In this document: one piece after another, positions 28,009-35,715 of the stretch
Numbering within the stretch: the first letter of the stretch is position 1
Layout: each line of letters opens with the position of its first letter
Origin: Allobosea robiniae
GTDB taxonomy: Bacteria; Pseudomonadota; Alphaproteobacteria; Rhizobiales; Beijerinckiaceae
Length of the DNA: 64,000 nt
Direction: 5' to 3'
Assembly (NCBI RefSeq): GCF_900102525.1
Contig: NZ_FNBZ01000003.1
Coordinates: forward strand, 551,182-615,181
Position numbers and translations under genes: made by a program
The notes under the pieces: model-generated
What the model saw: the letters and a program-made list of their open reading frames with translations, nothing else
The model's database searches: none
Told to the model about the DNA's origin: nothing

Positions 28009-29448
28009 CTAGCCGTGAAAGATCGAGATCGTCTTCATGCTGGCGAAGCCATAAAGGGCCTCGAAACCCTTCTCGCGGCCATGGCCGGATTTCTTGACGC
28101 CGCCGAAGGGCAATTCGACGCCGCCGCCGGCCCCGTAATTGTTGATGAAGACCTGCCCGGCCTGCGCGGCGCGGGCCATGCGCAATTGCCGACCGCCATC
28201 GTTCGTCCAGATGCCGCAGACCAGCCCGTAGGGCGTGCCGTTGGCGAGCGCCAGCGCCTCCTCCTCGCTGTCGAAGGGCATGATCACCTGCACCGGGCCG
28301 AAGATCTCCTCCTGCGCCAGCCGGTGGTCGGGCGGGACGTCGCGCAGCAGGGTCGGCGCGACATAGGCGCCGTCCGCCGGCGCGTCCGGAACGATGGTCC
28401 CTTGTGCCGCGACCGTCAGGCCGTCCTTGCGGGCGACGCCGAGGAAGTCTTCGATGATCGCCTTCTGGCGCTGCGAGACGACCGGGCCGACGGAGAGATC
28501 GGACTCGGCCGGTCCGACCTTGAGAGCCCGGTACTTCTCGCTCATGCGGGCGATGACATCTTCGTAGACCGAGCGCTCGACGAGGATGCGCGACGAGGCC
28601 GAGCAGGTCTGACCGGCATTCTGGATGCCGGCATTGACGAGGAAGGGCACGGCGCGGTCGAGATCGGCATCCGCGAAGACCACCTGGGCCGATTTGCCGC
28701 CGAGTTCGAGCGTCACCGGCACGGCATTCTTCGCCGCGGCCGTCTGCACCATCTCGCCCGTCCGAGCCGAGCCGGTGAAGGAGATGTGGTTGATGTCCGT
28801 GTGCTCGGAAAGGGCTGCGCCGGCCTCGGCGCCGAAGCCCGTGACGATGTTCAGCGCGCCGGCCGGCAGACCTTCCTCCTGCGCGATCCGCGCGAATTCG
28901 AGAATGGTCAGGCAGGCTTCCTCGGCCGGCTTGACGACGGCGGCATTGCCCATGGCCAGCGCCGCGCCGAGGCTGCGGCCAAGGATCTGCATGGGGTAGT
29001 TCCACGGGATGATATGCCCGGTGACGCCATGCGGTTCGTAGATCGTCAGGACGGTGAAGCCGTTCTGGTAGGGAATGGTGTCGCCATGCACCTTGTCGGC
29101 GGAGGCGCCGTAGAACTCGAGATAGCGCGCGAGCGCGACGACATCGGCCCGCGCCTGCGTCAGCGGCTTGCCGACATCGCGCGCCTCGATCTCGGTCAGA
29201 AGGTCGATGTTCTTGAGTACGCCGGCCCCGATCCGAGTCAGGATGCGCCCGCGCTCGGTCGCGGTCAGGCGGCCCCATTCGCCGGACAGCGCCTGCCGGG
29301 CGGCGCGAACCGCGAGATCAACATCCTCGCGCCTGCCGCGCGCGAGCCTTGCCAGCTCCTCACCGGTCGACGGATTCCGAACGGCGATATGCTCGCCATC
29401 CACGGCATCGCGCCATTCGTTCGCGATGAAATTGCGGTAGGTCTTCAC
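28009..29448 (-). CDS. Aldehyde dehydrogenase (NAD(P)+)
   Basis: A 479-residue enzyme of the betaine-aldehyde/lactaldehyde-type ALDH superfamily, oxidising an aldehyde to the acid. Visible sites are the NAD-binding PWNYPMQILGRSL and VVKPAEEA, the glycine motif SFTGSARTG, the catalytic Glu in LELGGKSAQ and the catalytic Cys in GQTCSASSR. I place the start at a GTG (29448) one base after the stop of the GntR gene, preceded by GAGG, because it gives the normal family N terminus (KTYRNFIANEWRD). The longer frame would overlap the regulator by 60 bases. It is the third gene of the lyase operon. Confidence 0.92.
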   Translation of the reverse strand: MKTYRNFIANEWRDAVDGEHIAVRNPSTGEELARLARGRREDVDLAVRAARQALSGEWGRLTATERGRILTRIGAGVLKNIDLLTEIEARDVGKPLTQARADVVALARYLEFYGASADKVHGDTIPYQNGFTVLTIYEPHGVTGHIIPWNYPMQILGRSLGAALAMGNAAVVKPAEEACLTILEFARIAQEEGLPAGALNIVTGFGAEAGAALSEHTDINHISFTGSARTGEMVQTAAAKNAVPVTLELGGKSAQVVFADADLDRAVPFLVNAGIQNAGQTCSASSRILVERSVYEDVIARMSEKYRALKVGPAESDLSVGPVVSQRQKAIIEDFLGVARKDGLTVAAQGTIVPDAPADGAYVAPTLLRDVPPDHRLAQEEIFGPVQVIMPFDSEEEALALANGTPYGLVCGIWTNDGGRQLRMARAAQAGQVFINNYGAGGGVELPFGGVKKSGHGREKGFEALYGFASMKTISIFHG

Positions 29449-29449
29449 G

Positions 29450-30133
29450 TCAGGCCTCGATATGGGTTTGTGGTCCGGCAAGCTGCGCCTTGAGGCGGAC
29501 AGCCGTTGCATGGATGTGAGCTCGCGCGACGCGCTCGGCTTCGTCGGGCTTGCGCTGCTGGATCGCGTCGAGAATTTCGCTGTGCTCGGCCACAGCGGCG
29601 CTCGCCCGCTCGCTCGACAGCGCGAAGGCCGGCGCGAACACCTGGGATGTCAGGTGCAGAAGCGGCACGAGGGTGACCAGCGACGCGTTCCGGGCCGCGC
29701 CGATGACCGCCAGATGAAAATCGACATTCGACTGGGAATAGGCGCTCGGGTTCCAGTCGGCGATCTGCTTCTTCTGCAGATCGACCAGCTCCGCCAGTTT
29801 CGCGATTTCGTCCGATGTCGCGCGTTCGGCCGCGTTGCGCGCCGCGACGCCGTCCATCGCCTCGCGCACGGCGTAGGCGTCCAGCAGCTTCGGCAGATCG
29901 GCCGTCGCGACCCTGACGCCGCTGCCCGGCTTGTTCACGACCAGCCCGTCGCGCTCCAGAACGCGAAACGCCTCGCGCAACGGCGTCCGGCTGATCCCGA
30001 ATTCGGTGGCGATTCGCTCCTGCCGGAGCGTCGCGCCGGGCGCATAGACCCCGGCATAGATGCGCTCGCGCAGGGCCTGCGCCACCTCATCGAGAAGGCG
30101 CGACTGGCTGCGCCATTCGAGCACCTGGTCCAT
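29450..30133 (-). CDS. GntR/FadR-family (FCD) transcriptional regulator
   Basis: A 227-residue repressor-type regulator. The winged helix lies at about residues 12-80 (GATLRQERIATEFGISRTPLREAFRVLERDGLV). The all-helical FCD ligand domain follows, with metal-site residues around NVDFHLAVIGAARN and AEHSEILDAI. The ORF could begin at a TTG four codons earlier, but the ATG at 30133 has GGAG six bases upstream. A perfect inverted repeat GTATCC-A-GGATAC at 30159-30171 sits 26 bases before the start and is a likely autoregulatory operator. It lies between the lyase and dehydrogenase genes, so it probably senses a pathway intermediate, perhaps a carboxylate. Confidence 0.92.
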   Translation of the reverse strand: MDQVLEWRSQSRLLDEVAQALRERIYAGVYAPGATLRQERIATEFGISRTPLREAFRVLERDGLVVNKPGSGVRVATADLPKLLDAYAVREAMDGVAARNAAERATSDEIAKLAELVDLQKKQIADWNPSAYSQSNVDFHLAVIGAARNASLVTLVPLLHLTSQVFAPAFALSSERASAAVAEHSEILDAIQQRKPDEAERVARAHIHATAVRLKAQLAGPQTHIEA

Positions 30134-30158
30134 CGGTTTCTCCAAGATCGGGAGAATG

Positions 30159-30171
30159 GTATCCAGGATAC
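30159..30171. promoter_or_regulatory. Candidate operator of the FCD-GntR regulator
   Basis: A perfect 6-bp inverted repeat, GTATCC-A-GGATAC, in the 100-base gap between the lyase homologue and the regulator gene. Short near-perfect dyads of this size are typical for FadR/FCD regulators. A promoter here would allow gntR-aldH-amidase expression separate from the lyase gene. Confidence 0.5.
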
Positions 30172-30233
30172 AAGACCTGTCAACACGCTCTGGCGCGGTG
30201 CGGCATAGTTAAGGCCCGAAAAGGGAGCAGGCC

Positions 30234-31703
30234 CTAGCGGGCTGTCGCCATGCCGGCTTCGATCAGGCGATCGATCTCGGCTTCGTTTGCGGCGAGGTGA
30301 TCGAGGAAGGCCCCGGCATGGGGCACGCGCTGTCCTGCGCCGGCATAGGGGACGCCCTCGCGAACGAAGGCGAACAATCGGCCGGTGACGGTGCCGAGCG
30401 GACTGGCCTTCCGCATCTCGATAGCCTGCGCCGCCACCATCAATTCCATCCCGAAGATCGAGCGGCAGAGCGTTGCCATCTCCGCCGTCCGGCGCGCCGC
30501 GAGACCGGCCATGCTCGCCCGATCGAGATTACCGTTCGAATGGCTCGAACTCGCGAGCTCGCTGACGACAGGGGCGCCGAGAAGCCGCGCCTCCGAGGTG
30601 ATGGATTTGTGAAACTGCGCGAGGCCGTTGAAGCCCGGCAGGCCGACGCCGTCCTCCTCGATCAGGCCGACGCTCAGGCCCGACCAGAACGAATCGGCCT
30701 GCTTGGCCAGCCGCTCCGTCGAGCTGGTGACGACGGGCACCATGGCGAGCCGGGCGATATCGAGCGCCATCGCGAGCGCCACCATGTCGAAATTGGCGAC
30801 CGAGACCAGTTGGCGCTGCTCGATCGCGACGATGGGGTTGTTCTGGCTGGCGCCGAGTTCGATCGCGAGTTGCCGGCCCGCAAAGGCGAGGCTGTCGGCG
30901 GCCGTTCCATGGATCAGCGGCAGCGAACGGAAGCTCAGCGGGTCCTGGAGATGGCGCGGCCCGCCGGCTCGCATCAGATAGCTGCCATCGAGATAGGCCC
31001 GGATCGCGCGGCCGTGGCGGAGCACGCCGTCGAAGGGACGCGAGTTCAGCGCGGCTTCCGAGACGATCGACGGATTGGCCGCAAAACCCTCCATGCTGAA
31101 CGCACCGGCCAGCGTGGCGAGATCGAGCATACGCTCGAGATCGTGGAAGGCGAGGGCCGCGGTGCCGATCGACAGCGCGCTGGAATTCAGCAGGGCGAGC
31201 GCCTCGCCGGCCGCGAATTCATGGTCCTTGTAGAGTTCCAGCGCCAGGTCCGCGATCGGCGACATGTCGCTCTGGCCCATTGAGCCCCAGAGGTGGACAT
31301 CGACCCGGCGATTCCCGTTCAGGGCCTCGACCAGCCTGTCGGCCATGACTGGCCTGACGCCGAGATAGCCGGTCGCCATGCTGTTGAGCAGCACGACCAT
31401 CATGGCCCGCACGGTCTCGTGCGAGGCGAGGGGGCCGTGCCCCATGTTATGGGTCAGGAGCAGGCGGCGGTTGAATTCGGGAATTTTGTCCAGAGCCAGC
31501 ATCGTGCCGGTCTTGGCCCCGACGCTGCTGGTGACGCCGTAGATCTTCTCGCCGTTGCGGACGACCTCGTCGACGACCGCGCGCGCGCGGCCGATGCGGT
31601 CGACCGCATCCCGCGTGAGAGCCACCCGCGCCCCGGACCGGGCGACCTGAACGACCTCTGCCGGAGTCAGACCTTGGCCGGAGATGTCGACGACGTTCTG
31701 CAT
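30234..31703 (-). CDS. HAL/PAL-family lyase homologue lacking the MIO tripeptide
   Basis: A 489-residue member of the histidine/phenylalanine ammonia-lyase superfamily. Conserved family features are KIYGVTSSVG with the active-site Tyr (Tyr55, like HAL Tyr53), LLNSSALS with the substrate Asn (173), HLQDPLSFR and SQNNPIV. The tripeptide Ala-Ser-Gly that cyclises to the electrophilic MIO group is absent: GSVGASGDLAPL of HAL corresponds here to GSMGQSDMSPIA (Gln144-Ser145-Asp146). The reading frame is continuous, so this is not a frameshift. A lyase without MIO is known from ergothionase, which expels trimethylamine, a good leaving group, from a trimethylated histidine. A betaine-type substrate is therefore the best guess. 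Starts at the ATG 31703; the upstream in-frame extension is ignored. Confidence 0.85.
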   Translation of the reverse strand: MQNVVDISGQGLTPAEVVQVARSGARVALTRDAVDRIGRARAVVDEVVRNGEKIYGVTSSVGAKTGTMLALDKIPEFNRRLLLTHNMGHGPLASHETVRAMMVVLLNSMATGYLGVRPVMADRLVEALNGNRRVDVHLWGSMGQSDMSPIADLALELYKDHEFAAGEALALLNSSALSIGTAALAFHDLERMLDLATLAGAFSMEGFAANPSIVSEAALNSRPFDGVLRHGRAIRAYLDGSYLMRAGGPRHLQDPLSFRSLPLIHGTAADSLAFAGRQLAIELGASQNNPIVAIEQRQLVSVANFDMVALAMALDIARLAMVPVVTSSTERLAKQADSFWSGLSVGLIEEDGVGLPGFNGLAQFHKSITSEARLLGAPVVSELASSSHSNGNLDRASMAGLAARRTAEMATLCRSIFGMELMVAAQAIEMRKASPLGTVTGRLFAFVREGVPYAGAGQRVPHAGAFLDHLAANEAEIDRLIEAGMATAR

Positions 31704-31871
31704 GATGATCCGTCCTGGCGGCAATCTGCGATCGGAGTGCGCAGGCGGCGCAGGCGCGATCGATGAAAAGGACAATAATCTAGTTCATCGGATTAATGAT
31801 GCGCCTGCGGCTCGTCAACCGCCGGTTGTTGGGGTAGCCTGCCGATTGTCGCAAGCCTGATCGGGAGCCGC
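31704..31871. promoter_or_regulatory. Divergent promoter region of the lyase operon and the UTRA-GntR gene
   Basis: These 168 bases hold an A/T-rich core with the inverted repeat TAATC-N10-GATTA at 31776-31795, a plausible operator for the divergently encoded HutC-like regulator. It lies about 75 bases from each start codon. No sigma-70 consensus is clear. Confidence 0.4.
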
Positions 31872-32621
31872 ATGATCGTCCGCAGCGTTTCTTCGAAGCC
31901 GTTGGATTTCAAACGGTCCGGTATTTCCCGCTATCATCAGCTCGCCACGCTGTTCCGGCGCCGGATCGAGGCCGGGCAGTGGCAGGTCGGGGCGCAGATC
32001 CCGACTGTCGACGAGCTGGCCACCGAATGCGGCGTGGCGCGGGCGACGATCCGTCAGGCGCTGGACCTGCTCGAAGACGACCAGCTGATCGAACGCTACC
32101 GCGCGCGCGGGACATTCGTGCGCAAGCGCCCGGCGGAGAATTTGTGGTGCGCGGTCGGGACGGACTGGTCGGGCCTGCTGCGCCCGAGCTACGACGCGAC
32201 GATCGAGATCCTCCATGACGAGCCCGACAGGGTCCTCCATGCCTTCGAAGAGCAGATCGGGACGCTTGCCCCGGCCTATCGCCATGTCCGGCGTCGTCAC
32301 TGGCGGCATGGGCAGCCCTTTCTTCTGGCCGATCTCCATATCGACGAACGGCTCCGCGACCGCATCGCCCAGCGCGACCTCGAATCGAAGACGGCCCTGC
32401 GCCTGATCTCCGAAGTCGAGGGCGTCGAGATCGCGGATGCGCGCCAGACGCTGACCATCGGCACGGCGGATATCGAGACCAGCGAGGCGCTCGGGATTTC
32501 CCTGGATTCCCCGGTCGCCTTCGTCCACCGGCAGGCCCTGGATCAGGATGGCGTGCTGGTGCTCGATGCGAAGGGCATCTACCGCGGGGATGTCGTCAAG
32601 TTCGACGTGAAGCTGCGGTAG
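31872..32621 (+). CDS. GntR-family regulator with UTRA domain (HutC-like)
   Basis: A 249-residue regulator. The winged helix lies at residues 20-85 (YHQLATLFRRRIEAGQWQVG, DELATECGVARATIRQALDLLEDD), and a UTRA effector domain spans about 100-245. HutC, the histidine-utilisation repressor that binds urocanate, has the same architecture, and this gene sits divergently next to a histidine-ammonia-lyase relative. It may therefore sense an unsaturated product of that lyase. GGGAG precedes the ATG. The stop is three bases from the stop of the convergent enoyl-CoA hydratase. Specific effector unknown. Confidence 0.9.
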   Translation: MIVRSVSSKPLDFKRSGISRYHQLATLFRRRIEAGQWQVGAQIPTVDELATECGVARATIRQALDLLEDDQLIERYRARGTFVRKRPAENLWCAVGTDWSGLLRPSYDATIEILHDEPDRVLHAFEEQIGTLAPAYRHVRRRHWRHGQPFLLADLHIDERLRDRIAQRDLESKTALRLISEVEGVEIADARQTLTIGTADIETSEALGISLDSPVAFVHRQALDQDGVLVLDAKGIYRGDVVKFDVKLR

Positions 32622-32624
32622 GAA

Positions 32625-33404
32625 TCACCGTCCTTTGAACTCGGGCGCGCGCTTCTCCAGAAAGGCACGCATTCCCTCTTTCTGGTCCTGCGTGTCGAAA
32701 AGCTGGACGAAGGCCTTGCGCTCCAGCGCGAGCGCCGTATCCAGGGGTACATCCTGCCCGAGCTGCACGACCTCCTTGATCGCCTGGACGGCGAGCGGCG
32801 GCATCGAAGCCACCGTCGCGGCGATGGCTAGCGAACGGTCGAGAGCGCTGCCGTCAGGCACGATCTCCGAGAGCAGGCCCGCCTGGAAGGCTTCGGCGGC
32901 GGTCAACGGCTCTCCCGTCAGGACGAGCTTCATGGTGCGGTACTTGCCGATGGCCCGCAGCAGGCGCTGCGTACCGCCGGCGCCGGGCATGATTCCGACG
33001 CGGATTTCCGGCTGGCCGAAACGGGCGCCTTCGCCGGCGACGATCATGTCGCAGCAGAGTGCCGTCTCGCAGCCGCCGCCCAGCGCATAGCCTTCGACGG
33101 CGGCGATCAGGATCTTCGGGCAACGCCTGAGCACCGTGAACATCCGGTCGGTCGCGAGCGTCTGATGCTGGGCCGGGCTCATCGGCTCCATTTCGGCGAT
33201 ATCCGTGCCGGCGATGAAATAGCCCCCGGCACCGGTCAGGACGATGACGCGTACGCTCGTGTCGGCCTCTAGCGTCAGGATGGCGTCGGCGATGCGCGCC
33301 TTGATGTCGAGATTGAGCGCGTTGCGGCGCTCCGGGCGGTTCAGCGTGATGACCGCGACGCCATCGGATGCGTGGCGGACGGCGACGGCTTCAGTCGAAT
33401 CCAT
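32625..33404 (-). CDS. Enoyl-CoA hydratase/isomerase family protein, complete catalytic pair
   Basis: A 259-residue crotonase-fold enzyme expected to hydrate an enoyl-CoA. Both catalytic glutamates of classical hydratases are present, in ALGGGCETALCCD and FGQPEIRVGIMPGAGGTQRL, and the oxyanion-hole segment is ITGTDIAEM-like (FIAGTDIAEME). It is the last gene of the 37.5-32.6 kb operon. The start codon directly follows the stop of the second hydratase (TAGATG), so translation is coupled. It probably acts on the CoA ester made by the CoA-transferase at 36.9 kb. Confidence 0.93.
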   Translation of the reverse strand: MDSTEAVAVRHASDGVAVITLNRPERRNALNLDIKARIADAILTLEADTSVRVIVLTGAGGYFIAGTDIAEMEPMSPAQHQTLATDRMFTVLRRCPKILIAAVEGYALGGGCETALCCDMIVAGEGARFGQPEIRVGIMPGAGGTQRLLRAIGKYRTMKLVLTGEPLTAAEAFQAGLLSEIVPDGSALDRSLAIAATVASMPPLAVQAIKEVVQLGQDVPLDTALALERKAFVQLFDTQDQKEGMRAFLEKRAPEFKGR

Positions 33405-34184
33405 CTAGCCGCCTCCGAAGACCGGCTTGCGCTTTTCGGCAAAGGCTCGCTGCGCCTCCTTGGTATCCTCGGAGGACGCCAAGGCTACGGTCTGTGACTG
33501 CTCGAAGCGGTAGCCGTCACGCAGTTCGAGGCCTTCGGTGACATTGAAGGATCGCTTGGCCGCCTGGACCGCCGAAGGGCTTTTCGAGGCGATCTCGCGC
33601 GCGATCTCCTGAGCCAATTCGAGCAGGCGTTCGGCCGGCACGCAGTCCGAGGCGACGCCCATGCGATAGAGTTCCGAACCGCGCACCCGTCGCGCCGTAT
33701 AGATCAGCATCCTGGCATCGGATTCCCGGAAGAAGCGCCTGACATGGCTGACCCCGCCGGCGAGCCCGACATCGACCTCGGTCATCGCGAAGAAGGCTTC
33801 CTCCGCCACGAGGATGATGTCGCAGCACAGGGCCAGCACGCAGCCGGCGCCGATCGCTGCGCCATTGACCGCGGCGATGACGGGCTTGGAACACTCCATC
33901 ACGGTATCGAAGGACGCGCGCACGAGGCGATTATGGCGGGGATAGGCGCCCGGTTCCTCCGCCAGGCCGGGGCGTTCCTTCAGGTCGGCCCCTGCGGAGA
34001 AGGTCTTGCCGGCGCCGGTCAGCACGATCGCGCGCACGTCGGCGCGGTCGCTGAGGCTGTCGAAGACGGCGACGATCTCCTCCCGGAACTGGCGGTTCTG
34101 CGCGTTGACCGGCGGCCGGTCGATCGTCACCGTCGCGACGAAATCGCTGACGCTGACGGTCAAAGTTTCGGGGGTGTTGGTCAT
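33405..34184 (-). CDS. Enoyl-CoA hydratase/isomerase family protein with one catalytic Glu replaced
   Basis: A 259-residue crotonase-fold protein, paralogue of its downstream neighbour but divergent. The first catalytic Glu position is Val (AAIGAGCVLALCCD), whereas the second Glu is kept (FAMTEVDVGLAGG). Crotonases with a single Glu often perform isomerisation, dehalogenation, ring cleavage or decarboxylation rather than simple hydration, so the two paralogues probably catalyse successive different steps. The oxyanion stretch is FSAGADLKERPG. It starts 36 bases after the amidohydrolase stop. Confidence 0.92.
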   Translation of the reverse strand: MTNTPETLTVSVSDFVATVTIDRPPVNAQNRQFREEIVAVFDSLSDRADVRAIVLTGAGKTFSAGADLKERPGLAEEPGAYPRHNRLVRASFDTVMECSKPVIAAVNGAAIGAGCVLALCCDIILVAEEAFFAMTEVDVGLAGGVSHVRRFFRESDARMLIYTARRVRGSELYRMGVASDCVPAERLLELAQEIAREIASKSPSAVQAAKRSFNVTEGLELRDGYRFEQSQTVALASSEDTKEAQRAFAEKRKPVFGGG

Positions 34185-34220
34185 CTCAAACTCCGTAACG
34201 AACGCGGCTTCGGGCCAGCA

Positions 34221-35096
34221 TCAGAACCCGTAGAGCTTGCGGGGATTGTCGACGAGGATCTGCTGGCGAAGCCCGGCATCCGGAACCCATTCGGCGAACA
34301 GGTCGAGCAGATGCCCGACATCGGGAGCGCGTTCGGCCAGGCGAAGATGCGGCCAGTCCGAGCCCCAGATCACCCGCTCCGGGTTGGCCTCGATCAGCGC
34401 ATCATGGAACGGCCGGGCATCGGCATAATCCGGAAAATCCTGAGAGCAGCGGCACAGGACGAGCTTGATCCAGAGCCAGCCTTCGCGAAGCGCGTCGAGG
34501 ATCATCCTGAACGACGGATCGTCCAGCCCGCGCGCGATCTGCAGGCCCGCCATATGGTCCAGCACGATCGGGAGGCCACTGGCGCGGTAGAGCGGCAGGT
34601 TCTCGACATGCCGGTCGATCCCGGCCCAGATCTCGGCATGCCAGCCCCTTTCGCGCATGCCGGGAGCCATGGCGGCGAGAGCCTCGGTGCCGACCGAGCC
34701 CGGAAAGGGGCCTGCTCCGCCGGGCACCGTCATGTCGTTGAAACGCAAGCCCCGGATGCCCGCCGCGTCCCAGGCATCGAGATCGGCCTGCGGCACCCGC
34801 TCGCTCGCGGCGGCGATGCCGCGCAGGCGCCCGCCACCTTGCGAGAGGGCGTCGAGGATCGGCGAAGGGTCTTCGCCATAGGCGCCGGGCTGGACGAGGA
34901 CGCCATGGGCCAGGCCGATGCGATCCAGCATGCCGCGATGCGCTGCCGCTGGTGCCAAGGGCGCCGCGTAATGCATCCGGTGCGACACGGGAAAGCGCTC
35001 ATAGGGGCCGAAGACATGCGCGTGGCAGTCGCAGGCTCCGGCCGGCAGCGTCCAGCCGGGAGGGCGGTGCGATCTCGGGAGGACGGTCTCAGTCAC
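34221..35096 (-). CDS. TIM-barrel amidohydrolase, 2-pyrone-4,6-dicarboxylate-hydrolase-like (COG3618)
   Basis: A 291-residue amidohydrolase: metal-type HxH in CDCHAHVFGPYERFP (His25, His27), RGLRFNDM, LDHMAG and the C-terminal WGSDWPHLR with the catalytic Asp. The group includes LigI, which hydrolyses a lactone in protocatechuate 4,5-cleavage, and other lactonases. I start it at a GTG (35096) that overlaps the stop of the upstream gene and has GAGGA eight bases before. The longer frame runs antisense-like through that gene. In this operon it probably opens a lactone or cyclic amide formed after ring oxidation. Confidence 0.88.
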   Translation of the reverse strand: MTETVLPRSHRPPGWTLPAGACDCHAHVFGPYERFPVSHRMHYAAPLAPAAAHRGMLDRIGLAHGVLVQPGAYGEDPSPILDALSQGGGRLRGIAAASERVPQADLDAWDAAGIRGLRFNDMTVPGGAGPFPGSVGTEALAAMAPGMRERGWHAEIWAGIDRHVENLPLYRASGLPIVLDHMAGLQIARGLDDPSFRMILDALREGWLWIKLVLCRCSQDFPDYADARPFHDALIEANPERVIWGSDWPHLRLAERAPDVGHLLDLFAEWVPDAGLRQQILVDNPRKLYGF

Positions 35097-35715
35097 GGCT
35101 GATGTCCTCGGCCACCCGCAGGGAGGCGGGCAAGCGTGTCGGCCCGTCCTGCAGCTTGGGCAAGGGCGGAGCGGCTCCGTCCGGCAGCGGGATTCCATGC
35201 GCGTTCAGCGTCATCGACACCATCGTGTAGTAACCGATCACGCCGGTGAGCTCGACCGCGCCGCGCGCTCCCCATCGCGCGACGATCGCGGCATGCACGT
35301 CGTCGGGAACGGTGCCGGTCTGCACGAGCAGGCGGGCATATTCATAGACCTCCCGCTCCTCGTCCGCGACGAAGATCGGCGCCTGGCCCAGACGGATGGC
35401 CTCGATGCTGGCGGCGTCAAGGCCGGCGACCTTCGCCGCTTCGGCGTGGATGTAGAATTCGAGCTGGCTGTTCCAGTGGCGGCCGGCGACGATGATGGCG
35501 AGCTCGTTGAGCTTCGGCGGCAGCAGCGTGGAATAGCGCAGGAACTCGCCGAGCCGGGACCAGCGCGTGGCGAGTTCCGGACTGTGGATGACGGCCCGCA
35601 ATGGCCCGACCAGCCGACCGCGCGGCCCAGAGACGACCTCGTCATAGACCTTGCGCTGATCGGGCGTCAGCTCGTCGACGGCCGGGAGGTGGAGGCGACC
35701 CATTCTGTCTTCCAT
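35089..35715 (-). CDS. Carboxymuconolactone decarboxylase-like protein
   Basis: A 208-residue AhpD/CMD-fold protein of the COG2128 type: LTPDQRKVYDEVVSGPRG, RYSTLLPPKLNELAIIVAGRHWNSQLEFYIHAEAAKVAGLD in order, and GVIGYYTMVSMTLNAH. The CxxC pair of peroxidase-type AhpD proteins is absent, and the His-containing CMD core is present. It may decarboxylate or tautomerise a ring-derived lactone acid. The ATG at 35715 overlaps the CoA-transferase stop (TGATG). A second ATG at 35703, with GGAAG six bases before it, is also possible. It overlaps the amidohydrolase by eight bases at its 3' end. Confidence 0.85.
   Translation of the reverse strand: MEDRMGRLHLPAVDELTPDQRKVYDEVVSGPRGRLVGPLRAVIHSPELATRWSRLGEFLRYSTLLPPKLNELAIIVAGRHWNSQLEFYIHAEAAKVAGLDAASIEAIRLGQAPIFVADEEREVYEYARLLVQTGTVPDDVHAAIVARWGARGAVELTGVIGYYTMVSMTLNAHGIPLPDGAAPPLPKLQDGPTRLPASLRVAEDISRD

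Noticed and set aside
27953..29278. N-terminal extension of the amidase frame
   Set aside because: It is a frame-shifted shadow of the aldehyde dehydrogenase; the amidase family start MTELADL lies at 27952.
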